Source: Firmicutes bacterium UBA1047
Lineage (GTDB): Bacteria > Bacillota > Clostridia > Tissierellales > Sedimentibacteraceae
DNA: 24,389 bases
NCBI GenBank assembly: GCA_002316585.1
Contig: DCDU01000192.1
Coordinates: forward strand, 1-24,389
Reading direction: 5' to 3'
The position numbers were made by a program, and so were the translations under genes. The notes under the pieces are model-generated. The model did no database searches. It was given only the letters and a program-made list of their open reading frames with translations, and was not told where the DNA came from. Positions 7,767-15,611 of the stretch are shown here, in pieces; position 1 is the stretch's first letter, and every line of letters starts with the position of its first letter.

Positions 7767-9600
7767 ATCACTGAAATTAAACAAACGTGCTTATGCGTTG
7801 ATATATAAGCGCTGTCCCGAAATGATTATCTCACGCATTGCCTGTATAGCTTGGGACGCTCTGACACCTTATGTTGGAATATATCTTTCAGCTATGCTTA
7901 TCAATGAGCTGGCAGGAAATCGGAATGCTTCCGTTCTCAAAAATCTCGTGCTGATAATATTGTGTTCGGCAGCCATTATTTCTCTGGTAACGGCATTTCT
8001 TCATAAATGGCGTGATACAGAATGTGCCGGACTTCATTACAGAGTACAGCAGATTTTTTCTGAGAAGATGATATCTATGGATTATGTGGACGCAGACAAT
8101 GCAAAAACACATGAAATGTATGATACAATCGAGCAGAATCGTAATGGAGGCGGATGGGGACTAAATGAAGTTTACGAACATGTGGAAGGGATAATATCGT
8201 CTGTTCTCACATTGTTCGGAGGCATCGCAATGACAATCACCTTGTTCATAAGTCAGGTACCGGCAAGCTCGGGCAGGTATGCGGCGCTGAATAATCCGTT
8301 ATTCATCGGATTGATTATTGCCGTAATGCTGGCAATAACCTATATTTCCCCCTCGCTCTCCACGAAAGCGGGAAGCTATTATGCGCTGAATTCCAATTCA
8401 CATAACCTTGGAAACCGCCTTTTCGGATACTTCGGATGGTTGGGTTATGAGAATGAATATGCCGCTGATGTGAGAATTTACCGTCAGGATTTAATCTGTG
8501 ACAAGTATAACAATGATAAAAACGGCATTTTCGGTTCAAAAGGAATGTTTGCCAAATTGGCGAAAGGACCTATCGGGTTATACAATGCTGCATCATCAGC
8601 AGTAGCGGTTCTGTTTACCGGCGTTGTTTATACCTTTGTATGCTTAAAGGCTTTGGGCGGTGCATTTGGCATCGGCTCCGCAACGCAGTATATCGCTTCC
8701 ATCACAAAGCTTTCCGAAAGTACATCTTCCTTAATCCGTACTGCCGGCGAAATGCGAAACAACGCTTCGTTTCTCAAGCTGATTTTTGAATTTCTGGATA
8801 TCCCCAACAATATGTATCAGGGAAGCCTGACTGTTGAAAAAAGCATGCTGGATTATGAGATAGAGTTTCGGGATGTGTCCTTTCGGTATCCCGGAAGCGA
8901 AAGCTATGCCCTGTACCATGTGAATATGAAATTCCGTGTCGGTGAACGGCTTGCTGTGGTAGGACAAAACGGAAGCGGTAAAACTACCTTTATAAAACTG
9001 CTGTGCCGACTATACGATCCGACAGAAGGAGAAATTTTACTCAATGGCATCAATATCCGCGAATACAATTATACCGAATACATGTCCGTATTTTCAGTTG
9101 TTTTTCAGGATTTTAAGCTGTTTGCCTTTACCTTAGGTCAGAATGTCGGAACAAAAGTTGACTATAATAAAAATCGGGCAGAGAATTGTTTGAAAGATGC
9201 CGGGTTCGGAGAACGTCTTAAGGAATTGACGGATGGAACAGAAACGTATCTTTATAAAGAATTGAGCAAAACAGGTGTGGAAATTTCCGGTGGGGAGGCG
9301 CAGAAAATTGCATTTGCACGTGCGCTTTACAAGGATGCACCCTTTATCGTTCTTGACGAGCCGACCGCAGCTCTTGATCCTATTGCGGAAGCAGAAGTAT
9401 ATTCCAACTTCAATAACATTGTCGGTGACAAAACTGCCATCTACATCAGCCACCGCCTGTCTTCCTGCCGCTTTTGCGACGATATTGCCGTGTTTGATGA
9501 TGGTCAAATTGTTCAGCAAGGCAGTCATGATGAACTTGTAGTTGATGAGAATGGGAAGTATCATGAATTATGGTATGCGCAGGCACAGTATTATAAATAA
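7732..9600 (+). CDS. ABC exporter half-transporter, subunit 2
   Basis: The protein has 622 residues in the same layout as its neighbour: a membrane domain, then an ATPase with Walker A GQNGSGKT at 411-418, Q-loop AVFQDFKL (preceded by FSV), signature ISGGE at 518-522, Walker B FIVLDEP, AALDP and the switch His in YISHR. The catalytic Glu is present, so both sites of a heterodimer would be canonical; the signature begins with Ile instead of Leu. The two proteins share the unusual run DEPTAALDPIAEA, which points to duplication of one ancestor. An AAGGGG site sits 6 bases before the ATG at 7732; an ATG at 7726 is a possible alternative. The start lies inside the end of the first transporter gene, so translation is coupled. 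Confidence 0.92.
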   Translation: MKKSRKLLTWNESLKLNKRAYALIYKRCPEMIISRIACIAWDALTPYVGIYLSAMLINELAGNRNASVLKNLVLIILCSAAIISLVTAFLHKWRDTECAGLHYRVQQIFSEKMISMDYVDADNAKTHEMYDTIEQNRNGGGWGLNEVYEHVEGIISSVLTLFGGIAMTITLFISQVPASSGRYAALNNPLFIGLIIAVMLAITYISPSLSTKAGSYYALNSNSHNLGNRLFGYFGWLGYENEYAADVRIYRQDLICDKYNNDKNGIFGSKGMFAKLAKGPIGLYNAASSAVAVLFTGVVYTFVCLKALGGAFGIGSATQYIASITKLSESTSSLIRTAGEMRNNASFLKLIFEFLDIPNNMYQGSLTVEKSMLDYEIEFRDVSFRYPGSESYALYHVNMKFRVGERLAVVGQNGSGKTTFIKLLCRLYDPTEGEILLNGINIREYNYTEYMSVFSVVFQDFKLFAFTLGQNVGTKVDYNKNRAENCLKDAGFGERLKELTDGTETYLYKELSKTGVEISGGEAQKIAFARALYKDAPFIVLDEPTAALDPIAEAEVYSNFNNIVGDKTAIYISHRLSSCRFCDDIAVFDDGQIVQQGSHDELVVDENGKYHELWYAQAQYYK

Positions 9601-9627
9601 CCATGCTATTCTGAACTCATATAGTAA

Positions 9628-9662
9628 AACACCTCCCGGTTTTATATAATTCGGGAGGTGTT
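9628..9662. terminator. Strong hairpin terminator between convergent genes
   Basis: AACACCTCCCG (9628-9638) pairs perfectly with CGGGAGGTGTT (9652-9662) around a 13-base loop, an 11-bp stem. T-rich sequence follows on both strands. It lies 28 bases after the ABC exporter stop and just beyond the stop of the convergent glycosylase gene, so it probably ends both transcripts. Confidence 0.85.
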
Positions 9663-9665
9663 CAT

Positions 9666-10850
9666 TTATTTTATAAATGAAAGGGTTTTGCACCCGTTAA
9701 ATTTCATGAAACGCTTTAAACAGGTATTTACTGTATTTTGCAATTTTTTCGTCTGCTTTACATCGTCCTCGTACCAAATGTTTTTGACAATGAGGTTTTT
9801 CGTCTTACGTTCACAGACTGCTTCGACACGTCCTATGAACTTATCCCCATGCAATACAGGCAGGACATATGCGCCGTATTTACGTTTGACGGCAGGAGTA
9901 TAGATTTCCCATGTGTACTCAAAGCCGAACAGCGCCTTGATTAACTTTCTGTCCCATATCACGCTGTCGAGGGGCGCTATCAGTTCACACCGGGTGAGGA
10001 ACTCTTTCTCAGATAAGACCGTTTCTAAAACAGCTCTGTCATCCTCACGAATGTAAAGCGGGTCCTTCAATCCCTCTACCGCTACCTTGAAAATTATGCC
10101 GTCTTCAAGCAGCTTCCTGAATGCCGCCGCCCGCTCCGTAGATTTTATATTTAATCCGAGCCATGCGTCGCTTGCCCTGTTCCAGAGCAAGCCTACCGCA
10201 CCTATCCTGCGTTTTATGTGCCATGCGAGGCGTTCTTCTTCGGTATCAAACGGGAGTCCGGCGTTTAGTATATCCTCCGGTATGTAATCTTCCATAAGGG
10301 CGTAGCTTTTGTTTGTGCCTGTTTTATGGTGAATAATTAACTCTCCGCGGAAATACATGGATTCCAAAGCTGCACGGGGCAGGGATGACATTGTACCCCA
10401 ATGCCATTCTATGGCTTCGTCAATATCTACCTCTGCTGCTGAAATATGACCGCGCTCCTCAATAAGCTGACGAATCAGCGGTATTATCCGCTTTACCGCG
10501 TCACCGCCGCGGCTGTCGTACGCCTCAGCGTATCCGCCGCTTGTTCTTTTAAAAAGAAATACAGGAAAATCTTCAACGGTAAAGATGGAAAGATTTTTAT
10601 CAAAGTAATCAATCAAAAGCCGGTCTTTATACAGCAATTCGTCGAGCATTTCCTTGGTATAATCCTTGACCCGCGAATTGAGCATTATATCGGCGCTTCT
10701 GCCGCATACGTCCACAGGGTCAAACTGTACGCAGCCTGCCTGCCTGACAAAATCAAGTACACCCTGCTTGCCGGTAAATTTATGCTCTCCGAGTAAACCT
10801 TGTTTTAATAATATGAATTGCCGTGCCTGACGGTTGGTAAGGGTAATCAT
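9666..10850 (-). CDS. Winged-helix DNA glycosylase, YcaQ/AlkX-like (AlkZ superfamily, HTH_42)
   Basis: The protein has 394 residues, close to the usual length of the YcaQ/AlkZ family. The catalytic segment is VQ42-F43-D44PV, matching the Q-x-D form of YcaQ/AlkX rather than the Q-x-Q of AlkZ. Family-typical parts follow: LIDYFDKNLSIF, RAALESMYFRGELI, and a conserved C-terminal block APLDSVIWDRKL with YTWEIYTPAVKRKYG. Enzymes of this family unhook interstrand crosslinks or remove bulky alkylated bases; AlkZ-type members protect producers of DNA-alkylating natural products. An ATG at 10874 precedes the GGAGG site, so the ATG at 10850, 7 bases after it, is the start. It converges on the ABC exporter operon and shares its terminator. 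Whether it relates to that operon is open. Confidence 0.85.
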   Translation of the reverse strand: MITLTNRQARQFILLKQGLLGEHKFTGKQGVLDFVRQAGCVQFDPVDVCGRSADIMLNSRVKDYTKEMLDELLYKDRLLIDYFDKNLSIFTVEDFPVFLFKRTSGGYAEAYDSRGGDAVKRIIPLIRQLIEERGHISAAEVDIDEAIEWHWGTMSSLPRAALESMYFRGELIIHHKTGTNKSYALMEDYIPEDILNAGLPFDTEEERLAWHIKRRIGAVGLLWNRASDAWLGLNIKSTERAAAFRKLLEDGIIFKVAVEGLKDPLYIREDDRAVLETVLSEKEFLTRCELIAPLDSVIWDRKLIKALFGFEYTWEIYTPAVKRKYGAYVLPVLHGDKFIGRVEAVCERKTKNLIVKNIWYEDDVKQTKKLQNTVNTCLKRFMKFNGCKTLSFIK

Positions 10851-11041
10851 ATTGACACCTCCGCTATTTTTCATATAGTGATTTGCCTGTACAACTTAAA
10901 AGTATCAAGTATTTCATATTCGCCTTATAAGCCGGTCGAGGACAATATGGTTATATTTCAACATAAAAAGCATAGCATGAAATTAACGAGAAAACAACGT
11001 AGAAAAATTTTTGAGTTCCGATTTTTCAAAATCCTTTAAAA

Positions 11042-11338
11042 TCATGATATATGCAATTTTGGCAGAATGCAGGAACGAAATAATGCTTCTTCAAGGATTT
11101 TTCGCTCTTCAGCATTGCCGGGCAATAATATTTTTAACATAAGAATTATTCCTATATACATAAATTTTGCATAATTATTATCAAAGCTTTCTGATTTTGA
11201 CAAATGTGATAATTCCAATGGATTTAGACTTATTGAAAAAAGGTTTTTTAAGAGCTTTGGCAAAATGTTTAACAAAACCCCGGGTTTTTTCAAGAAATAT
11301 TCTTCGGGAAAATGTATAAAATTGTGCAAATTATACAT
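11042..11338 (-). CDS. Unrecognised small protein, 98 residues
   Basis: The frame opens with an ATG at 11338 placed 6 bases after an AAGGG site, which favours this start over the ATG at 11353. The protein is rich in Leu, Ile, Phe and Lys. It has a hydrophobic segment around KFMYIGIILMLKILLPG and a Cys near the C-terminus (RSCILPKLHIS). There is no signal peptide and no motif I know. A good ribosome site and sensible composition support a real gene, but it is alone on this strand and could also be a fragment. Confidence 0.45.
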   Translation of the reverse strand: MYNLHNFIHFPEEYFLKKPGVLLNILPKLLKNLFSISLNPLELSHLSKSESFDNNYAKFMYIGIILMLKILLPGNAEERKILEEALFRSCILPKLHIS

Positions 11339-11726
11339 TATTTGCCCTTCCATACGGACTTCTGATTAATGCAATATATTGTCATATCATAGTATTCGGC
11401 AATACATCTGTTGTTACAGTCTGTAAATGCCAATTTTACCGGAGTGTGCTGATGATAGGCTTTCTTTCAAAATATAAATTTATACAGGTTATAATATAGT
11501 ACAAATACAGTATTTTGATAATTGTAAAGTTTACGTGCATATGTTAAAATATACCTGTTACGGTTGTGATATTTTTAATATTTCCTGATTCATCCTAAAT
11601 GAATTTGATGATATTCCGGATGATAATTTTTAAATAGCTGCAACAATTGAATAGTTTGGATATAAAATTCTATGGGAACCTATTTGACGCTCAAGCAATA
11701 AATAATTTATTGAAAGTGGGAGAAAT
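11339..11726. other. AT-rich intergenic stretch without a recognisable gene
   Basis: About 390 bases with no supported ORF. One frame near 11550-11630 gives short coding-like pieces (for example LNEFDDIPDDNF) separated by stops, which might be worn-down coding sequence. ATAAT-type boxes occur near 11500 and 11550 without convincing -35 partners. It presumably holds the promoter for the plus-strand cluster that follows, but I cannot point to it. Confidence 0.4.
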
Positions 11727-11941
11727 ATGTATACATATTATAAAGGTTTAATTATACGTGAGGGAACAGACGGAATAAGGGGCGAACTGTTAAGAGAGTT
11801 ATATAAGGGAATTGGTCTGCAAAAACTACTTATGAAAATTATAAATTTTACGAAGAGTGCGGTTTCCTCATGCCAAATTCTCAAAATTCTACAATGGAAT
11901 ATGACGGATTTATTAAGGCTAAAATTGAAGGTAATAGGTAG
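11727..11941 (+). pseudogene. GNAT acetyltransferase relic
   Basis: A good start (GTGGGAG before the ATG) gives MYTYYKGLIIREGTDGIRGE and then LYKGIGLQKLL, resembling the beginning and the acetyl-CoA loop of a GNAT protein. A different frame then reads YENYKFYEECGFLMPNSQNS, ending MEYDGFIKAKIEGNR at the TAG at 11939-11941. This is the classic C-terminal GNAT strand-and-helix motif. Both halves belong to one protein type, but the reading frame is broken and most of the fold (about 100 residues) is missing. Its stop lies 4 bases before the start of the next gene, so leftover translation could still feed that gene. Confidence 0.7.
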
Positions 11942-11945
11942 ATAA

Positions 11946-13541
11946 ATGACACTCAATGAAGCTATTAGTATTATGACAAATGAAATCGTTTTAGTTCTTG
12001 CTGATAACAGACCAACTATTTATCTTTTTGGCTCGGTTGTGCTTGATGATTTCAAGCTTGGCTGGAGCGATATCGATATACTCGTTTTAACTGAGCGCGA
12101 AATTTCCCATAAGCAGGCTGATTTGTTGGTCGGGCTTCGTCAGAATTTATTGGAGCGCTATCCCGGAAACCCCTACTTCCGCTTGTTTGAGGGAGGAATG
12201 CTTTCGGCGGAAGCTTTTCTGAACCGTAAAAACGAGCGAACGGTATATTGGGGAACCAGCGGTCAGCGCATAACCGACAGCTATAAGATGGATAGCTTTG
12301 GGATGGCGGAGCTGATGGACAGCGGCGTCCTGCTTTACGGCAATGATATTCGGGAAAGAATGATCTATCCCGCATACGCTCAGATGCGTGACGATATTTC
12401 GGACCATGTTCAGTATGCCAGAAAATACGGGGTTATTGTGGGCTGGCTGTTGGATATAGCGAGAGGGATTTATACACTTCGCACAGGCAAAATCATTGCC
12501 AAAACCGCCGCAGGTGAATGGGCTTTGGAAAATGGCCTATGTCCTGATGCTGATGCGATGCAAGAAGCTGTTTTAGACCGGAAAGAAGCACATACAAGAA
12601 CCGGAGGAAGTATTGACAATGCTGTAATTCAAAGATTTGCGGATGTTATTGGTGAGGAATTTACCGATACAATACAGCTCTTTGCGGAATCGGAGCTGAA
12701 ACGTATGAAAATTGATTGTAAAGCCATCTCGCTTATCAGAAACAAAGACGGAGTTTCGGTTTGGCGTGTAACAGCAGATAAGGGCAGCTATGTAATGAAG
12801 TGCTTTGATAAGCCGGAATACCGGCGAGAGATTGCAAACTACCGGCTTCTTATTTCACTTGGCATTCCAACGCTGAGGGTTATTGCTCAAACGGACTGCT
12901 CCATTGTAATTGAGGATATTGAGTTCAGCGCTTATCGGCTGGGCACGGCTGAAGATATAAACGACCCGAATATAGCTGAAAAGATTTCATTATGGTATAA
13001 GCTCCTCCACCGCAACGGACGGGAATATGCAGATACGCACGATTTCATTGATGAATACGACAGCCTGACGCTCGATAATGTGAGGTTGATTCAAGAAAAG
13101 ACTGGAACAAGAGGATTGCGGGTTTGGGAAGTTATTGAGGAGCATTTTGAGCAAATCCGCTCTGCGGTGATGAGCCTGCCCCGAACCCTTGTCTATTCAG
13201 ATTTTCATTATACCAACCTTGCGGTTGCGCGGGACGGTACAAGTGCATTGGTCTTTGATTATAACTTCCTTTTCAAGTCCTATGTATATTCTGATATTCG
13301 GAATGTGTGCTGCAGTCTTGGAAATGACGAAGCAAGGGCGGTCTTTTTGTATGCATACGGGGAGTTTGATGAGTATGAGGTTATTGTCGATGATGTGGCA
13401 AGTGTTTTATCTGCATTGCTAATTGCTTGTAAGCATAGAGTTTTCCCTGATTGGGCGTATGGCTTGGCAGAAAAGGTTAAGGACGGCAGACTGCTGACAG
13501 TGGTAGAAAGATTTTTGGAGGAAGAATATGACAAACACTGA
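11946..13541 (+). CDS. Two-domain fusion: AadA-like nucleotidyltransferase plus APH-like kinase
   Basis: The protein has 531 residues. Residues about 1-245 form an aminoglycoside adenylyltransferase-like unit: G29-S30, then D42-I-D44 as metal ligands, followed by a helical C-terminal part like that of AadA (ANT(3'')/ANT(9)). Residues about 255-531 form an aminoglycoside phosphotransferase/choline kinase-like fold: K285 in YVMK for ATP, catalytic D419 and N424 in YSDFHYTNLAV, and metal-binding D438 in VFDYNF. The usual HGD is YSD, so the His is replaced, while both Asp and the Asn are kept. Both domains look complete and potentially active, so one chain could adenylylate and phosphorylate substrates. 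The ribosome site is weak (AGGT); translation may be coupled to the relic upstream. It overlaps the next gene by 14 bases. Resistance is an inference; the substrate is not known. Confidence 0.85.
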   Translation: MTLNEAISIMTNEIVLVLADNRPTIYLFGSVVLDDFKLGWSDIDILVLTEREISHKQADLLVGLRQNLLERYPGNPYFRLFEGGMLSAEAFLNRKNERTVYWGTSGQRITDSYKMDSFGMAELMDSGVLLYGNDIRERMIYPAYAQMRDDISDHVQYARKYGVIVGWLLDIARGIYTLRTGKIIAKTAAGEWALENGLCPDADAMQEAVLDRKEAHTRTGGSIDNAVIQRFADVIGEEFTDTIQLFAESELKRMKIDCKAISLIRNKDGVSVWRVTADKGSYVMKCFDKPEYRREIANYRLLISLGIPTLRVIAQTDCSIVIEDIEFSAYRLGTAEDINDPNIAEKISLWYKLLHRNGREYADTHDFIDEYDSLTLDNVRLIQEKTGTRGLRVWEVIEEHFEQIRSAVMSLPRTLVYSDFHYTNLAVARDGTSALVFDYNFLFKSYVYSDIRNVCCSLGNDEARAVFLYAYGEFDEYEVIVDDVASVLSALLIACKHRVFPDWAYGLAEKVKDGRLLTVVERFLEEEYDKH

Positions 13542-14664
13542 TATTTTACGAATTGCAATGGAGCAGCACGCTGTTGACGCGAATTGCTCCCCTGATGATT
13601 TTACACGTGCAGACAATGTAGTTGTGATTTCAAAGCCAAGCGAAGATGCCCGGCGTTACTTGGATTTACCGTTTTTTTGTGAATTAATTACATATGGCTC
13701 CAATATCGTCGCATCGGTTGATGAACGGGTTTATGAATTTGTAAAAAGGTATATTGATACGGAATATCCGCATGAATGCTTTGAAACGCCACAAATACAT
13801 CACCTTACAAACGAGCTTGTTAAATATGGGTTCATGCCGGGCTATCAGGCGGAATATTGGCTGCCGGATGTTGCGGCGCTGCAAGCTCTGCCTTGCCGTT
13901 ATGAAACGCGATTATTGGAACGTGGCGATTTTGAGGGACTTTATTTACCGGAATGGAGCAATGCGCTGTGTGAAAACCGCAGGCATATAGATATGTTATC
14001 TGTCGGTGCTTATGACGGAGATAAGCTGATTGGGCTGTCCGGCTGTTCCGCTGATTGTGATGCTATGTGGCAGATTGGTATTGATGTTCTGCCGGAGTAC
14101 CGCCGGCAAGGTATTGCAGCCGCCTTGACTTCACAATTAGCTGTTGAAGTCATCAAAAGAGAAAAGGTCCCGTTTTATTGCTGCTCGTGGTCAAATCTCG
14201 GCTCGGTGCGAAATGCTATTAAAAGTGGATTCCGTCCGGCATGGATTGAACATACAGCAATTGAAAAAGAAAAGGCATTAGAATGGAATGTAAACAAGCA
14301 TTTTTCAAAACAAATAAAAGTGGAAGATGATTTTTGGTCTGCTCTCGATAAATTAACCGCAGAATCCAAAATCGTCATTGATAGGCCTAAAGGAAGCAGA
14401 CATCCGAAATACCCAAATTTGATTTATCCTGTTGATTACGGTTATTTGGAGAACACAACCTCTATGGACGGCGGCGGAATTGACGTTTGGAGAGGAACAG
14501 AGGGAGACCATATTGATGCTATCATATGCACTGTGGATTTGTTTAAAAAAGACAGTGAAATAAAAATTCTCATCGGATGCAATGAGGTTGAAAAGAAGCT
14601 TGTTTTGAATACTCATAACAACGGCAAATATATGAAGGGCATATTAATACGTAGGGATTCATAG
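13528..14664 (+). CDS. Two-domain fusion: GNAT acetyltransferase plus inorganic pyrophosphatase-like domain
   Basis: The protein has 378 residues. Residues about 1-260 are an acetyltransferase with an N-terminal extension; the acetyl-CoA loop is R192-R-Q-G-I-A197 after IDVLPEYR, and the C-terminal GNAT motif is SWSNLGSVRNAIKSGFRPA. Residues about 268-378 match the small clostridial proteins annotated as inorganic pyrophosphatase: D285-R-P-K-G-S290, YPVDYGYL, D314-G-G-G-I-D319, and ending YMKGILIRR. In family I pyrophosphatases the metal loop is DGDPxD; here the middle Asp, the general base in the E. coli enzyme, is Gly316, so true PPase activity is uncertain. GGAGGAAGAAT gives a strong ribosome site inside the end of the preceding gene. 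The order suggests co-function with the nucleotidyltransferase, whose reaction releases pyrophosphate; that link is inference. Confidence 0.85.
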   Translation: MTNTDILRIAMEQHAVDANCSPDDFTRADNVVVISKPSEDARRYLDLPFFCELITYGSNIVASVDERVYEFVKRYIDTEYPHECFETPQIHHLTNELVKYGFMPGYQAEYWLPDVAALQALPCRYETRLLERGDFEGLYLPEWSNALCENRRHIDMLSVGAYDGDKLIGLSGCSADCDAMWQIGIDVLPEYRRQGIAAALTSQLAVEVIKREKVPFYCCSWSNLGSVRNAIKSGFRPAWIEHTAIEKEKALEWNVNKHFSKQIKVEDDFWSALDKLTAESKIVIDRPKGSRHPKYPNLIYPVDYGYLENTTSMDGGGIDVWRGTEGDHIDAIICTVDLFKKDSEIKILIGCNEVEKKLVLNTHNNGKYMKGILIRRDS

Positions 14665-14733
14665 CGCAAGGCTTGACGGCAGAACCATGATGCGGAAATG
14701 TTGTAATTTGATGAGCGGAGGATGAAAGGCAAT

Positions 14734-15519
14734 ATGAAACATATTGACGCGCATATTCATATTGAACGGGGTGAATACACCCTTGACTGGATAAACGAAT
14801 TTGTCGTACAAGCTGTCAATCAAGGGATGAATGAAATATGGCTTTTGGAGCATTGCTATCGTTTCCGTGAATTTGTACCCATGTATGACAGTGTCTGTGC
14901 TTACAGCAATTACATAGCTGCTTGGTTTCACAGAAAAGCCGGCGTTTTAAGCCTTTCGGATTACATGAAGCTTGTAGAAGAAGTCCGAAATACAAAATAT
15001 CCGATTGATATAAAATTCGGACTTGAAATCTGCTATTTCAATAGGTTTGAGAGCTTAGTGCATAACCGGACAAAGGATTTAGAGCTTGATTTTCTTGTCG
15101 GAAGCACTCATTTTATTGATGATTTTGCATTTGACCACAAGCCGGAGCATTGGAATGGTATTAACGTCAATAATGCTTTCAAGCGTTATTATGAAATTTC
15201 AACAGAGCTTGCTAAGAGTGGGTTGTTTAACGGGATTGCACATCCTGACAGCATTAAACTTTTTGGACATCTGCCGTCGTTTTCTCTGCTGCCATATTAT
15301 GATGAATTGGCAGAGGAACTTGCTAAAAACAATATGTATGCAGAGATGAACAGCGGCTGTTACCGCAGATGCGGCTGCGAAATTGGCATGGATGATGATA
15401 TGATTAAGGCAATGAAAGCACATGGTGTGGAAATCATCACAGCTTCCGACGCTCACAGACCGGAAGATGTTGGTGCTGATATTATTATGATGGAAAAAAT
15501 GCTTGGAAAATCTCCATGA
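14734..15519 (+). CDS. PHP-domain phosphatase (histidinol-phosphatase HisJ-like)
   Basis: The protein has 261 residues. PHP motifs occur in order: HIDAHIH (H7 and H9), LLEH, the GLE motif in KFGLEICY, GSTHF, GIAHPD, MNSGCY and the final SDAHRPEDVG. These residues bind a trinuclear metal centre that hydrolyses phosphate esters. The best-known relative is histidinol-phosphate phosphatase, but no other histidine gene is nearby, so a different phosphate ester is likely. An ATG at 14722 directly abuts GGAGG; the ATG at 14734 gives the usual start of the family and is preferred. The stop overlaps the start of a 31-codon ORF as ATGA. Confidence 0.85.
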   Translation: MKHIDAHIHIERGEYTLDWINEFVVQAVNQGMNEIWLLEHCYRFREFVPMYDSVCAYSNYIAAWFHRKAGVLSLSDYMKLVEEVRNTKYPIDIKFGLEICYFNRFESLVHNRTKDLELDFLVGSTHFIDDFAFDHKPEHWNGINVNNAFKRYYEISTELAKSGLFNGIAHPDSIKLFGHLPSFSLLPYYDELAEELAKNNMYAEMNSGCYRRCGCEIGMDDDMIKAMKAHGVEIITASDAHRPEDVGADIIMMEKMLGKSP

Positions 15520-15611
15520 TACAAATCACGGAGATAATAGGTTTGGAAAACTATAAGGAAGCAGCCGGAAAATTAGCCATGTGCTATAATACTGACGGAG
15601 AAAAAATATGA
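15516..15611 (+). CDS. Possible coupled 31-residue ORF or gene fragment
   Basis: An ATG overlaps the PHP stop as ATGA and opens a frame reading MIQITEIIGLENYKEA, then AGKLAMCYNTDGEKI, ending at 15611, three bases into the next gene. The composition looks like real protein rather than noise, and it fills the whole gap between two genes. It could be a small coupled peptide or the tail of a lost gene whose body was deleted. No family recognised. Confidence 0.3.
   Translation: MIQITEIIGLENYKEAAGKLAMCYNTDGEKI

Noticed and set aside
10818..11039. Plus-strand ORF of 73 residues before the small minus-strand gene
   Set aside because: It begins inside the glycosylase gene on the opposite strand, has no ribosome site and has low-complexity, noncoding-like composition.
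11540..11640. Short coding-like pieces that might be a zinc-ribbon or SMI1-like relic
   Set aside because: The pieces are under 15 residues, interrupted by stops, and match no family motif that I can defend.
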